A stretch of DNA of 64,000 nt from Erythrobacter sp. 3-20A1M (GCF_018636735.1 NZ_CP045200.1:1984001-2048000), one strand, 5' to 3'. Positions 36,182 to 45,534 are shown, counted from the first letter of the stretch. Numbers and translations: made by a program. Notes: generated from the sequence alone by a model not told the origin.

Positions 36182-38439
36182 AGGTCAGCCGTCGCGGCGT
36201 GCTGGCCGGGACCGCGATCGGCGGTGGGCTGGTCGTCGGGTGGCTGTTGCGTCCCCGCAGTTTCGCCGATCCCATGTTGCTGGGCGCCGGCGATGCCGCT
36301 TTCGGTGCGTGGCTGACGATAGCGCCCGACGGGGTGGTAACCGTGGCTCTCCCGCAGCTCGAAATGGGGCAGGGCGTAAGCACCATTCTTCCGCAAATCG
36401 TGGCGGAGGAACTGGGCGCGGACTGGCGCCAGGTTGCGGTCGAACCGGTACCGCCGAGCGGTGCCTACCCAAATCTCCCGCTGGCGGCCCGATGGGCTTC
36501 GCTATGGATGCCGTTCGCCGCAGGTCTTGCGAACGACCCCACCGATCTCCTGACCCGGCGTTTCGCCGAGGGTGCCCGCTTCGATGCAACCGCCGCCGGA
36601 ACGACCCTAGACGCTTACGAGACGTCGGCTCGCGAGGCCGCGGCGATGGCGCGGACGATGTTGATAGAGGAAGCGGCCGAGCGCTGGGATGTCCAGCCCG
36701 ATGCGTGCGACACGCGCGCCGGGTTCGTTCTTTGTGGTTCGAAGCGGCTGTCGTTCGCGGATCTCGCTCAGGGCGCGGCGCGGCGCTCGGTTCCGGACAT
36801 ACCGATATTGCGAGCATCACCAGCTGAGCAAACCCCGGTACCGGCAGGTCAGGAGGTTGAAATCCCCTTCCCCCGACTCGATCTGCCGGCAAAGGTCGAC
36901 GGCGGATGGCGTTTCGCCGGCGATGTTCGCCTGCCTGGCATGGTACATGCCGCGATCCGTCACGGGCCGGTGGGGTCCGCCGCTCTCGAGCATTTCGACA
37001 TCGACGCACTTCGCGGATCGAAGGGTGTAACCGGTGTGGTGCGCGGGCGCGACTGGATTGCAGCGATGGGGGAGACCTGGTGGGTTGCGGAACGGGCGCT
37101 CGCCGCGATGGAGCCCGTCTTCGGCGGCGATGGCCGCTGGGCCGACAGTAGCGCCATGGACGCCGCCCTGGACCAAGCAGTGCGCCACGGTGACGCGCAT
37201 AACATCGCCACGCGAGGAGGCGGAGCCGAAGGGATCGAGAAGCCCGATCTGATGGTGCGCTACGATGTCGCTCCCGCCGTGCATGCGCCGATAGAAACCG
37301 CAAGTGCAACGGCGTGGCTCCACGACGACCGGCTGGAGCTGTGGGTGGCGTGCCAGGTTCCGGAAAGCGCGCGGGCTGCGGCGGCCGAGGCGGCCGGCGT
37401 GTCCTTGTCGAACACGGTCATCTATCCGATGCCTGCCGGTGGGAGTTTCGATGCGCGCCTGTCCTTCGGCCATGCGATAGAGGCTGCGGTAATCGCCCGC
37501 GAGACCGGACGGCCAGTGCAACTAACCTGGTCCCGCTGGCAGGAGATGCTGGCGAGTTTTCCCCGTGCCCCTGCCGCGGTCGTCGCGAGCGTGCGGCTCG
37601 GCCCGGCGGGCTCGCTGGAGGCGCTGCGGACCCGCATCGCGATGCCACCCGTAATGCGGCAACTGGGCGCGCGTCTGTTCGACAACCGGACGGCGCAGGG
37701 AGCGATCGCGCGGGTTTCGGGAGAGGCGGACGCGCTCGCCTGTGCGGGGGCGATGCCCGCCTACGACATCCCCAACGTCGCGGTGCAGCATGTCCCGGTC
37801 GATCTGCCTTTGCCTGTCTCGCGCATGCGGGGCGGGGGCGATGCAATAACCGCCTTCGTCACCGAAAGCTTCGTCGACGAGGCGGCAGCCCGGGCGAAGC
37901 GCGAACCGCTGTCGTTCCGTATCGGGATGCTGGGGCGGGATCCGCGGTTGGCCGAATGCCTGCAACAAGCGGCCCATCTTGCTGAGTGGGGCTCCGAAAG
38001 CGGGCAGGGTGTGGCATGCCACCGGATGGGTGATGAGCAGAGCGGCGGCCGTATCGCCTGCATCGCGACCGCTCGCCGGGGTCAGGGCGGGGTGCGCGTC
38101 TCCAGCCTGCATGCGGTGATGGACATCGGGCGCATCGTGAACCTCGACATCGCACGCCAGCAGGTCGAAGGCGGATTGATCTTCGGGACCTCACTCGCGC
38201 TGGGCAGCAGTACCGAATACGAGACGGGGTTGCCCCGCTCGGCACGCTTGGCCGATCTGTCGCTGCCGCTACTCGCCGATAGCCCGGAGATCACGCTGAA
38301 GTTCGTCGCCAGCGATGCGCCGCCGTTCGATCCGGGCGAGATCGGGACTGTCATCGCGGCACCCGCCATCGCCAACGCGCTCTTCGCTGCGACCGGGCTG
38401 CGGCTAAGACGCTTGCCCCTGCTCTCCGGCGGGTTGTAG
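36178..38439 (+). CDS. Xanthine dehydrogenase/isoquinoline 1-oxidoreductase-type Mo-binding subunit
   Basis: 753 residues from a GTG that overlaps the mrp stop (GTGA); an ATG 6 codons earlier lies inside mrp. An N-terminal twin-arginine-like signal (SRRGVLAGTAIGGGLVVGWLL) suggests export after folding. Two molybdopterin-binding repeats follow, with LPQLEMGQGVSTILPQIVAEELG, the central PAGGSFDARL, and the end GEIGTVIAAPAIANALFAA, which carries the catalytic-type Glu. This is the large subunit of an IorB/aldehyde oxidase type hydroxylase. The small [2Fe-2S] subunit it would need is not next to it. Confidence 0.82.
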   Translation: MKVSRRGVLAGTAIGGGLVVGWLLRPRSFADPMLLGAGDAAFGAWLTIAPDGVVTVALPQLEMGQGVSTILPQIVAEELGADWRQVAVEPVPPSGAYPNLPLAARWASLWMPFAAGLANDPTDLLTRRFAEGARFDATAAGTTLDAYETSAREAAAMARTMLIEEAAERWDVQPDACDTRAGFVLCGSKRLSFADLAQGAARRSVPDIPILRASPAEQTPVPAGQEVEIPFPRLDLPAKVDGGWRFAGDVRLPGMVHAAIRHGPVGSAALEHFDIDALRGSKGVTGVVRGRDWIAAMGETWWVAERALAAMEPVFGGDGRWADSSAMDAALDQAVRHGDAHNIATRGGGAEGIEKPDLMVRYDVAPAVHAPIETASATAWLHDDRLELWVACQVPESARAAAAEAAGVSLSNTVIYPMPAGGSFDARLSFGHAIEAAVIARETGRPVQLTWSRWQEMLASFPRAPAAVVASVRLGPAGSLEALRTRIAMPPVMRQLGARLFDNRTAQGAIARVSGEADALACAGAMPAYDIPNVAVQHVPVDLPLPVSRMRGGGDAITAFVTESFVDEAAARAKREPLSFRIGMLGRDPRLAECLQQAAHLAEWGSESGQGVACHRMGDEQSGGRIACIATARRGQGGVRVSSLHAVMDIGRIVNLDIARQQVEGGLIFGTSLALGSSTEYETGLPRSARLADLSLPLLADSPEITLKFVASDAPPFDPGEIGTVIAAPAIANALFAATGLRLRRLPLLSGGL

Positions 38440-38451
38440 GGCGCGGACGCA

Positions 38452-39474
38452 ATGACCTGGCAGCCGCAATCTCTCCCGAACGACCATCCGCCAGTGCACA
38501 GCGGCGGCATCGGCGTGCTGCTGGTCAATCTCGGCACACCCGACGATCCCTCTCCGGCGGCGGTGAAGCGCTATCTCGCCGAATTCCTGTCCGACCGGCG
38601 CGTGGTCGAAATCCCCCAGATCGTATGGCAGCCGATCCTGCGCGGGATTATTCTGAACACTCGCCCCAAGAAGAGCGCGCATGCCTATGGACAGGTGTGG
38701 AGTCCTGACGGATCGCCGCTGGCGGCGATCACGCGAGCCCAGGCGGAGAAGCTGCAGCGCGCTCTGGGCGATGGTGTCCGGGTCGATTGGGCGATGCGTT
38801 ACGGCAATCCGTCGATCCCCCAACGGCTGGAGGCGATGCGCGCGGCCGGATGCGAGCGTATCCTGTTCGCCCCACTATACCCCCATTACTCCGGTGCGAC
38901 GACCGCGACCGCCGTGGACAAGGCGGGCGATGCGCTGCGCGCCATGCGCTGGCAGCCGAGCCTGCGAACCCTGCCGCCCTATCACGATCACCCGGCCTTT
39001 CTCGACGCGCTCGAGGCCGATATCGCGCGGCAACTCGACGCGCTCGATTTCGAGCCGGAGGTGCTGCTGCTCAGCTATCACGGCATGCCGGTGCGCACAC
39101 TCGAACTGGGCGATCCCTATCACTGCCATTGCCGCAAGACCTCGCGGCTGCTGAGCGAGCGGTTGAAGCGGTCGGGCCTGCGGATCGAGACGAGTTTCCA
39201 ATCCCGCTTCGGCCGTGCGCAATGGCTGGAGCCCGCCACCGATGCCGAATTGATGCGCTTCGCCCGCGAAGGCGTTCGCCGGATTGCGGTCGCCGCGCCG
39301 GGCTTCTCCGCCGACTGCCTCGAGACGCTGGAGGAGCTGGCCATTCAGGGTCGCGATCAGTTCCGCGACGCCGGGGGGGAGCAGTTCGCCGCGCTGTCCT
39401 GCCTCAATGCAAGTGACGCCGGGATGGATATGATCGAGACACTGATGCGACAGGAATTGTCGGGCTGGATTTAG
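38452..39474 (+). CDS. hemH: Ferrochelatase
   Basis: A 340-residue HemH that puts Fe(II) into protoporphyrin IX, the last step of haem synthesis. Marks: VLLVNLGTPDDP, FAPLYPHYSGATTATA, the His in LSYHGMPVR, and the metal-side GFSADCLETLEE. It lies 12 bases after the molybdenum hydroxylase gene and 42 before a P450, which is a haem user, so the genes look like one transcript. No C-terminal extension is present. Confidence 0.95.
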   Translation: MTWQPQSLPNDHPPVHSGGIGVLLVNLGTPDDPSPAAVKRYLAEFLSDRRVVEIPQIVWQPILRGIILNTRPKKSAHAYGQVWSPDGSPLAAITRAQAEKLQRALGDGVRVDWAMRYGNPSIPQRLEAMRAAGCERILFAPLYPHYSGATTATAVDKAGDALRAMRWQPSLRTLPPYHDHPAFLDALEADIARQLDALDFEPEVLLLSYHGMPVRTLELGDPYHCHCRKTSRLLSERLKRSGLRIETSFQSRFGRAQWLEPATDAELMRFAREGVRRIAVAAPGFSADCLETLEELAIQGRDQFRDAGGEQFAALSCLNASDAGMDMIETLMRQELSGWI

Positions 39475-39516
39475 CGCCGCGGCTTATTTACATCGATGTC
39501 AGGAGGAGGACTGTCC

Positions 39517-40905
39517 ATGGCATCCGTCGCGACCGCTCACGCACCTGCACCCTTGCGCTTCGCCCATTGGTCCGACCGGCTACCCGCCGGTGCGCTCGAA
39601 CATATTCCGGGCGAAGCGGGCTGGCCGGTTGTCGGCCACACCTTCAATCAACTCGCCGACCCACATGCTTTCGCCCGGCGGATGATCGAAACCTACGGCC
39701 ATATCTACAAGGTGCGCACGATGGGCGCATGGCACGTCGCATTGATCGGTGCCGATGCGAACGAGCTGATGCTGTTCGACCGGGACAAGGTGTTCTCCAG
39801 CGAGCAGGGTTGGGGGCCAGTACTCGACAAGCTGTTCCCGCGCGGCCTGATGCTGATGGACTTCGACCATCACCGGGCGGACCGGCGCGCGCTGTCGATC
39901 GCGTTCAAGCCGGGGCCGATGCGCCACTTTGCCGATGCGCTAGATCGCGGCATTGGCACCCGCATGGGCGAATGGGGCGCGGGCGAGATGCAGTTCTACC
40001 CAGCGATCAAGCAGCTGACGCTGGACCTCGCTGCCGATAGCTTCCTCGGCCTGCCACTGGGCGAGGAAGCGGAAGCGATCAACCATGCCTTCGTCGAGAT
40101 GGTGCAGGCTTCCGTTGCACCAATCCGTCGCCCGTTGCCCGGCACGCAGATGCGCCGCGGGGTCGAGGGCCGCGCCTTCCTGGTCGACTGGTTCACCCGC
40201 GAGACCGAGCGCCGCCGGGCGGGCGATGGGTTAGGGCAGGACATGTTCAGCCAGTTCGCCACTGCTGAGATGGAAGACGGTACGCCGATGCCGGTCGCCG
40301 CGGTGGTCGATCACATGAACTTCCTGATGATGGCAGCGCACGACACCATCACGTCCAGCGTGACCTCGCTCATTTGGCTATTGGCGCGCGAGCCGCACTG
40401 GCAGGACCGTGTACGCGACGAATTGCGCGGACTGGCTGGCGACTGCGGCAGTCTTTCCTACGACGATATGGGCAAGGCCGAGCTGACCGAGATGGCGTTC
40501 AAGGAAGCGCTGCGCTTCATGCCGCCGGTTCCCTCGATCCCGCGTCGTGCGCTCAAGGATTTCGAATTTCTAGGCTACCGCGTTCCCGCCGGAACGCCGG
40601 TCGGGATCAACCCGCATTACGTTCATCACATGGCGGCGCACTGGCCCGAGCCGCAGCGCTTCGATCCCGAAAGGTTCTTGCCCGAAGCGGTAAAGACGCG
40701 ACACAAATATGCCTGGGTACCCTTCGGCGGTGGGGCACATATGTGCTTGGGGCTGCACTTCGCTTACATGCAGATCAAGATCCTGCTGGCGCAGATGCTG
40801 ACCCGCTATCGGATCGAAATTGCGGAACGTTACGCGCCCGAATGGCAGGCTTGGCCGATCCCGCGCCCCAAGGACGGGCTACGGATCAGCTTGCGCGCGC
40901 TCTAA
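39517..40905 (+). CDS. Cytochrome P450
   Basis: 462 residues with no membrane anchor, so it is a soluble bacterial class. The haem loop FGGGAHMCLG has the Cys ligand at residue 410; the K helix has EALRF (ExxR); and the I-helix segment MAAHDTITSS gives the acid-Thr pair for oxygen activation. The start at 39517 follows a strong AGGAGGAGG. The substrate is unknown; a sterol or terpenoid-like ligand is possible but not shown. No ferredoxin or reductase gene is next to it. It follows hemH and overlaps a convergent gene by 4 bases (CTAA). Confidence 0.92.
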   Translation: MASVATAHAPAPLRFAHWSDRLPAGALEHIPGEAGWPVVGHTFNQLADPHAFARRMIETYGHIYKVRTMGAWHVALIGADANELMLFDRDKVFSSEQGWGPVLDKLFPRGLMLMDFDHHRADRRALSIAFKPGPMRHFADALDRGIGTRMGEWGAGEMQFYPAIKQLTLDLAADSFLGLPLGEEAEAINHAFVEMVQASVAPIRRPLPGTQMRRGVEGRAFLVDWFTRETERRRAGDGLGQDMFSQFATAEMEDGTPMPVAAVVDHMNFLMMAAHDTITSSVTSLIWLLAREPHWQDRVRDELRGLAGDCGSLSYDDMGKAELTEMAFKEALRFMPPVPSIPRRALKDFEFLGYRVPAGTPVGINPHYVHHMAAHWPEPQRFDPERFLPEAVKTRHKYAWVPFGGGAHMCLGLHFAYMQIKILLAQMLTRYRIEIAERYAPEWQAWPIPRPKDGLRISLRAL

Positions 40906-41075
40906 CTGAAATCGATCGCGATCCCGTCCTTCACCCAATCGCCGTAGCGGGTGGGGGAAAGGCCACGCGGGTCCTTTTCCGCGGCTTCGATCGGTTTCGG
41001 CTCGGGCACCGGCTCGTTCGTCCAGTGGGCAGGCTTGGTGAAGCCTTCGGGCCGCTTGGTGGCGCGTTGGGTCAT
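40902..41075 (-). CDS. DUF1674 small protein, SDHAF4-like
   Basis: 57 residues ending DPRGLSPTRYGDWVKDGIAIDFS, the signature of DUF1674, whose eukaryotic members (SDHAF4/Sdh8) help put FAD-carrying SdhA into succinate dehydrogenase. The leader is Pro/Lys rich. The bacterial function is likely the same but is inferred from the family. It overlaps the P450 stop by 4 bases. Confidence 0.85.
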   Translation of the reverse strand: MTQRATKRPEGFTKPAHWTNEPVPEPKPIEAAEKDPRGLSPTRYGDWVKDGIAIDFS

Positions 41076-41130
41076 GTTACGAAAATGCGCGCTCTGGCTT
41101 AAGGTTTCAAGCGCGGCTAGCGGAGTGGGC

Positions 41131-42369
41131 ATGGCAGACCAATCCCATCCCGCCGGGCTCGGCGCGCGCCGCGCTGCGCTGAAGCTTCTCGATGCCGTGC
41201 TGCGCCGGGGCGAAACGCTCGACCAGGCGGAAGGCGTGGCGGCGCGGGGCCTGGCACCGGAAGACCGCGCCCTCGCCCGCGCGATCGCCAGCGAGGCGTT
41301 GCGCTGGCTGGTCGATCTCGACGTGCTAATCGACAGCGCGACCAAGCACCGCCTACCCGACGATGCGAAGCCGCGCACGGTGCTGCGCCTGATGCTGGCA
41401 CAGGCGTTACGGCTGGAGACGCCACCACATGCGGTGATCGCGACTGGATTGCCGTTGCTCGCGGGTGGGCCGCGCAGATTGGCGCACGGGGTTTTCTCGA
41501 CGCTCACCAAGCGCGGCGCGGCCCTGCCTCCGGCGCCGACCTTGCCCGATGCCGTCGCGGCGCGCTGGGGAACGCGAGCAGAGGCGATCGCGGTGGGCCT
41601 GTCGGAACCGCCCCCGCTCGATCTAGCGCTACGCGATGTTCACGAAACGGACGCGTGGGCAGAGCGACAGGGCGGCATGAGCCTGGCGCCTGGCCATATC
41701 CGGTTGTCGCGCGGATCGGGGATAGAGGAATTGCTTGGCTTCGCCGAGGGTGCCTGGTGGGTGCAGGATTTCGCCGCGTCGCTACCTGCACGCCTATTGG
41801 GGGAGGGCGCCGGCCGCCGCGTGCTCGATCTCGCTGCTGCACCGGGCGGGAAGACATTGCAATTGGCAGCCGCCGGGTGGGACGTCACCGCGCTCGATAT
41901 CAGCAAGCGACGGATGGAGCGGCTGACAGAGAACCTCGCCCGCACGGGCCTCTCCGCGCACACAGTCATTGCCGACGCGCTGCAGTGGCAGCCGGAACGC
42001 GCTTTCGACACTATCCTGCTGGATGCGCCGTGCACCGCGACCGGCACCTGTCGCCGCCATCCGGACGTTTTGCACCGCATCGGCCCGCGTCAGATCGAAG
42101 AGCTTGCGGAACTCCAGACCGCGTTGCTCGACCGTGCAACCGAATGGCTCGCGCCGGGGGGCACGCTGATCTATGCGGTCTGCTCGCTCGAACGGGCGGA
42201 AGGTGAGGAGCAGGCGGAGCGTGTGCAACTGACGCCGGAACCGATCCGTGCCGACGAACTGCCGGCGAATCTTGCCGCGACTACCGATGGCTGGCTCCGG
42301 ACCGATCCCGGCATGCTGCCCGATGTCGGCGGTCTCGACGGATTCTTCATCGCCCGCTGGCGAGCCTAG
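41131..42369 (+). CDS. rsmB: RsmB-type 16S rRNA m5C methyltransferase
   Basis: 412 residues. A NusB-like N-terminal domain at about 1-130 (RRAALKLLDAVLRRGETLDQA) is followed by the SAM domain with LDLAAAPGGKTLQLAAAG near 230, the first Cys in DAPCTATGTCRRHPDV and the second in AVCSLERAEGEEQ, as expected for m5C enzymes (motifs IV and VI). The usual PCS at motif VI is VCS. Symbol by family likeness; it could be a paralogue. It overlaps the convergent moeB-like stop (CTAG). Confidence 0.85.
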   Translation: MADQSHPAGLGARRAALKLLDAVLRRGETLDQAEGVAARGLAPEDRALARAIASEALRWLVDLDVLIDSATKHRLPDDAKPRTVLRLMLAQALRLETPPHAVIATGLPLLAGGPRRLAHGVFSTLTKRGAALPPAPTLPDAVAARWGTRAEAIAVGLSEPPPLDLALRDVHETDAWAERQGGMSLAPGHIRLSRGSGIEELLGFAEGAWWVQDFAASLPARLLGEGAGRRVLDLAAAPGGKTLQLAAAGWDVTALDISKRRMERLTENLARTGLSAHTVIADALQWQPERAFDTILLDAPCTATGTCRRHPDVLHRIGPRQIEELAELQTALLDRATEWLAPGGTLIYAVCSLERAEGEEQAERVQLTPEPIRADELPANLAATTDGWLRTDPGMLPDVGGLDGFFIARWRA

Positions 42370-43145
42370 TCTCCGCAGCCTTTGCAGGTCGGGTCCTTCG
42401 GGATAGCGAAGCTGCGCATGCCGGGCGCGAGACCGTCCATTTGAAACACGGTTCCCCAACGCGGATCGCCGAACTGGCTCACGCCGCGCAGCAGCACCTT
42501 GATCGCCTGCATCGCGGCGAAGGTGCCGACCCAGCCGACCATTGCGCCCAGCACGCCGTCCTCAGCGCAGGTATCGCAATCCTCGGCATCGAAGGCGTCG
42601 CCGACGAAGCAGCGATAGCACGCGTGATCTGGGAGGTGCCCGGCGAATGCGCCGACCTGTCCCTGGAACCGACCGACCGCAGCCGAGAGTAACGGAACGC
42701 CGGCCGCGACACAGGCATCGGATACCGCTAGCCGGGTGGCGAAATTGTCGGTGCCGTCGATCACCAACTCGGCTCCATCGATCATCGCTCGCGCGTTGCC
42801 GGGTTCGATCTTTGCGTCGCTGATATCGACATCCAGTCCGCGATCGAAATCGGCCAGCCAGCCGCGCGCGATCACCGCCTTGCCATGGCCGATGTCGCGT
42901 TCGGTGTAGATCGTCTGGCGCTGGAGATTGCTCGCCTCGACATCGCCGTTATCGATCAACGTCAGCCGCCCGATCCCGGCACCTGCGAGATATTGCAGCG
43001 CCGGGCTTCCGATACCACCCAATCCGACGATAGCGATATGCGCCTCGGCCAGCCGTGCCTGCCCCGCGCCGCCGATCTCCGGGAGGACGATATGGCGCGC
43101 AAAACGGTAGAGCCGGGCTGGGGACAGCTTGGTGGAGGATGCCAT
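42366..43145 (-). CDS. moeB: MoeB/ThiF/HesA-type adenylyltransferase
   Basis: 259 residues from the second in-frame ATG (MASSTKLSPARLYRFARH); a longer reading to 43217 is less likely because it enters a repeat. The ATP/glycine loop is IVGLGGIGSPALQYLAGAG, followed by LIDNGDVEASNLQRQ and D-T-D-N-F-A. Zinc cysteines are present as CYRC and CKGC. It adenylates the C-terminal Gly of MoaD or ThiS. Either job fits, since a molybdenum enzyme and thiC are both in the window; the context does not decide. Confidence 0.85.
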   Translation of the reverse strand: MASSTKLSPARLYRFARHIVLPEIGGAGQARLAEAHIAIVGLGGIGSPALQYLAGAGIGRLTLIDNGDVEASNLQRQTIYTERDIGHGKAVIARGWLADFDRGLDVDISDAKIEPGNARAMIDGAELVIDGTDNFATRLAVSDACVAAGVPLLSAAVGRFQGQVGAFAGHLPDHACYRCFVGDAFDAEDCDTCAEDGVLGAMVGWVGTFAAMQAIKVLLRGVSQFGDPRWGTVFQMDGLAPGMRSFAIPKDPTCKGCGD

Positions 43146-43163
43146 GGCCTGCCTGTTGGCAGG

Positions 43164-43204
43164 CTGTGCAAAGGCTGTCGACAGCCCTGTGCGCAAGGCT
43201 GTCG
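43164..43204. repeat. Imperfect direct repeat with a palindrome after dnaA
   Basis: CTGTGCAAAGGCTGTCG (43164-43180) and CTGTGCGCAAGGCTGTCG (43187-43204) differ by an insertion and a substitution. Between and over them is the perfect 14-base palindrome GGCTGTCGACAGCC (43173-43186). It lies past the dnaA stop, before moeB. No matches to standard DnaA boxes. Confidence 0.45.
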
Positions 43205-43240
43205 ATCTATCCGGCAACGGCGGTGGATGCGCTGTCTAAA

Positions 43241-44695
43241 TCAGCTTTCGAGCTGGCGTAGCAGGCTGCGCACATCGCCATCCATATCCGCGTCGCGCTG
43301 GCGCAGGTCCTCGATCAGGCGCACTGCGTGGATAACGGTCGAATGGTCGCGCCCGCCGAACTTGCGTCCGATCTCGGGATAGCTGCGCGGGGTCAGCACC
43401 TTGGCGAGGTACATGGCCACCTGTCGCGGGCGGACCACAGCGCGCGCACGGCGCTTGCTGCTCATTTCCGAGCGGTCGATCCGATAGAACTGGCATACCG
43501 TGCGCTGGATCTCGTCGATCGTGATCCGGCGGCGATTGGCCGACAGGATATCGGTCAGCTGCTCCTCGGCAAGCTGCAAGGAAACGACCTGCCCGGTGAG
43601 CTGGGCATAGGCGATCAGCTTGTTGAGCCCACCGACCAGTTCGCGAACATTGCGGCTGACGGTCCGGGCGAGGAAATCGATCACGTCCTCGGGCACGTCG
43701 AGCGGTGCGAACTTCGACAGCTTCGATTCGAGGATCTTACGGCGAAGCTCCAGATCGGCTGCCTGAATGTCGGCGACGAGGCCCATCGACAGGCGCGAAA
43801 GAAGGCGTGGTTCGACTCCGTCGAGCGCCTGCGGTGCGCGGTCGGCGGCGAAGACCAGCCGCTTGCCCTCGGCCAGCAGCGCGTCGATCGTGTAAAGCAG
43901 TTCCTCTTGCGCGCTCGCCTTGCCGATGATGAACTGGATGTCGTCCACCAGCAGCAGGTCGAAACTGCGCAGGCGTGCCTTGAACTCGATCATCCGATTC
44001 TGCTTCAGCGCCTGGACGAATTCCACCATGAAGCGTTCGGCGCTGCAGTAGAAGATACGCGCGCGCGGGTGGTTGGTGAGATACTGGTGCCCGATAGCGT
44101 GCAACAGGTGCGTCTTACCCTGACCGGTCGCGCCCTTGAGATAAAGCGGGCTGAACTGGGGCTGCTCGTTGGCGGACATCCGCTGGGCGGCGTTGCACGC
44201 CAGGATGTTGGCTTCACCGGTAATGAACGCCGCGAAGGTGAGTGCGGCATCCAGCCCGACGGGCGCGGTGAAGCCGCTATCGGCCATCCCGCCGACGCCA
44301 TGGACCGTGTTACCGAAATCACCACCGTCATTCGCGGGGCGGCGGCCGTCGCCCATCGCCAACTCGGCAAACTTGCGGCGGCCGGGATGAACCTGAATGC
44401 GTACGGTGCGGACTTCGCTACGGGCGATCTTCCAGGCGAGGCTGAGGCGATCGGCGAAGCGGTCCTGCACCCAGTTGGCGGAAAATTCGGTCGGCAAGTA
44501 AAGATCGAGCGTTCCGGTGTCCTTGCAGAAGCCGCCGAGCTGGATCGGCTTGATCCACTGGCTGTGAAGCTGGTGGCCCAGATCCTTGCGCAAGCCCTGG
44601 CTGATATCAGCCCAGTCCGCCGCCAGGTTCACCGCTTCGATATCTTCCATTCCCTCGCCCTTCACATCCCGCGCGGTGGTATCACGAACACTCAT
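43241..44695 (-). CDS. dnaA: Chromosomal replication initiator DnaA
   Basis: 484 residues from an ATG with GGGAGG upstream; a second ATG 15 codons on has GAGGGA. Domain I is short, and domain II carries the GGMADSGF-type linker. Domain III (AAA+) has Walker A GATGQGKTH near residue 185 and Walker B LLLVDDIQF near 247, and domain IV contains the DNA-binding signature PRQVAMYLAKVLTPRSYPEIG...HSTVIHA near 435-465. It melts the origin. It lies next to rpsT, as in many alphaproteobacteria. Confidence 0.96.
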   Translation of the reverse strand: MSVRDTTARDVKGEGMEDIEAVNLAADWADISQGLRKDLGHQLHSQWIKPIQLGGFCKDTGTLDLYLPTEFSANWVQDRFADRLSLAWKIARSEVRTVRIQVHPGRRKFAELAMGDGRRPANDGGDFGNTVHGVGGMADSGFTAPVGLDAALTFAAFITGEANILACNAAQRMSANEQPQFSPLYLKGATGQGKTHLLHAIGHQYLTNHPRARIFYCSAERFMVEFVQALKQNRMIEFKARLRSFDLLLVDDIQFIIGKASAQEELLYTIDALLAEGKRLVFAADRAPQALDGVEPRLLSRLSMGLVADIQAADLELRRKILESKLSKFAPLDVPEDVIDFLARTVSRNVRELVGGLNKLIAYAQLTGQVVSLQLAEEQLTDILSANRRRITIDEIQRTVCQFYRIDRSEMSSKRRARAVVRPRQVAMYLAKVLTPRSYPEIGRKFGGRDHSTVIHAVRLIEDLRQRDADMDGDVRSLLRQLES

Positions 44696-45109
44696 TCTCA
44701 ACCTCCCACGTCCTCCCCGACCCGGAAAGCAGACACTTCCGACCGGTTCCACCACGCTGACAAAGCTATCCCGTCGCCCGGATCGAGAAAGACCCGAGCG
44801 CCCCCTTCGTCACTCACGATATTTAAGTCCGGTACGACGCTGACCGGGTGAGATGGGAGTTAGACCGCTCTCCACCGATTCGCTCAAGGGGCGCGGACGT
44901 AATTTATTTGAAATAATGAAGTTGACAGCGCGCAAGCCCGCAGGGCTGCGTCCAACCCAATGTTATAGCTTGGTTTTCGACCGAAATGCCGTGCGAATCG
45001 CAGGATTCCGGCGCTTCATATCCATCCGCTCGCGCCAGGCTCCGGTAGCGCCATATGACAAACGCGCCGGACCGAGGCCCGACGCGTTCGAGAGTGCTAA
45101 ATCACAGCT
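44696..45109. other. Intergenic region between dnaA and rpsT
   Basis: About 410 bases without a credible gene. It has a short AT-rich patch at about 44899-44921 in otherwise GC-rich sequence, and a TATAAC on the minus strand near 44963 that could be part of a dnaA promoter, without a good partner. I find no cluster of DnaA boxes, so I do not call this oriC. Confidence 0.4.
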
Positions 45110-45128
45110 AAAAAGCCGCCGTCGCGGC
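45110..45128 (-). terminator. Rho-independent terminator after rpsT
   Basis: On the minus strand GCCGC-GACG-GCGGC is followed by TTTTT, 7 bases after the rpsT stop. It separates rpsT from dnaA transcription. Confidence 0.8.
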
Positions 45129-45134
45129 CAGGCC

Positions 45135-45395
45135 TTACAGCGAAGCGACGCGCTTCGACAGGCGGCTCATCTTCCGCGAAGCCGTGTTCTTGTGCATGAC
45201 GCCGCGAGAAACGCCGCGCGCCAGTTCAGGTTGCGCATCCTTAAGAGCGGCTTCCGCCGCCTTCTTGTCACCACCGGCGATCGCGGTCTCGACCTTCTTC
45301 ACGAAGGACCGGATGCGGCTCATACGGGCGCCGTTGATCTCGGCGCGGTTGGCGTTGCGGCGGATGCGCTTCTTGGCTTGCGGCGTGTTGGCCAT
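45135..45395 (-). CDS. rpsT: 30S ribosomal protein S20
   Basis: An 86-residue basic helical protein starting [21 protein letters not shown], the standard S20 N-terminus, with many Lys and Ala and the family's [21 protein letters not shown] end. It binds 16S rRNA early in small subunit assembly. It stands alone between mutM and dnaA with its own terminator. Confidence 0.97.
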   Translation of the reverse strand: MANTPQAKKRIRRNANRAEINGARMSRIRSFVKKVETAIAGGDKKAAEAALKDAQPELARGVSRGVMHKNTASRKMSRLSKRVASL

Positions 45396-45534
45396 ATCGT
45401 CTTGTCTATCCCAGTCGTGGCAGAGGGCGGGAGCCGCCTGCGAGAATCGCTCGAAACATGTGAAAACGGGCGCCGGAGCGCCGGAAAGGGCGCGACATAG
45501 TCGTGGATGGGCGAATCGTCAAGAAACTCGCGCA

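Noticed and set aside
44696-45134. oriC beside dnaA
   Set aside because: No cluster of DnaA boxes is visible; only one small AT-rich patch. Origins in this class are often elsewhere.
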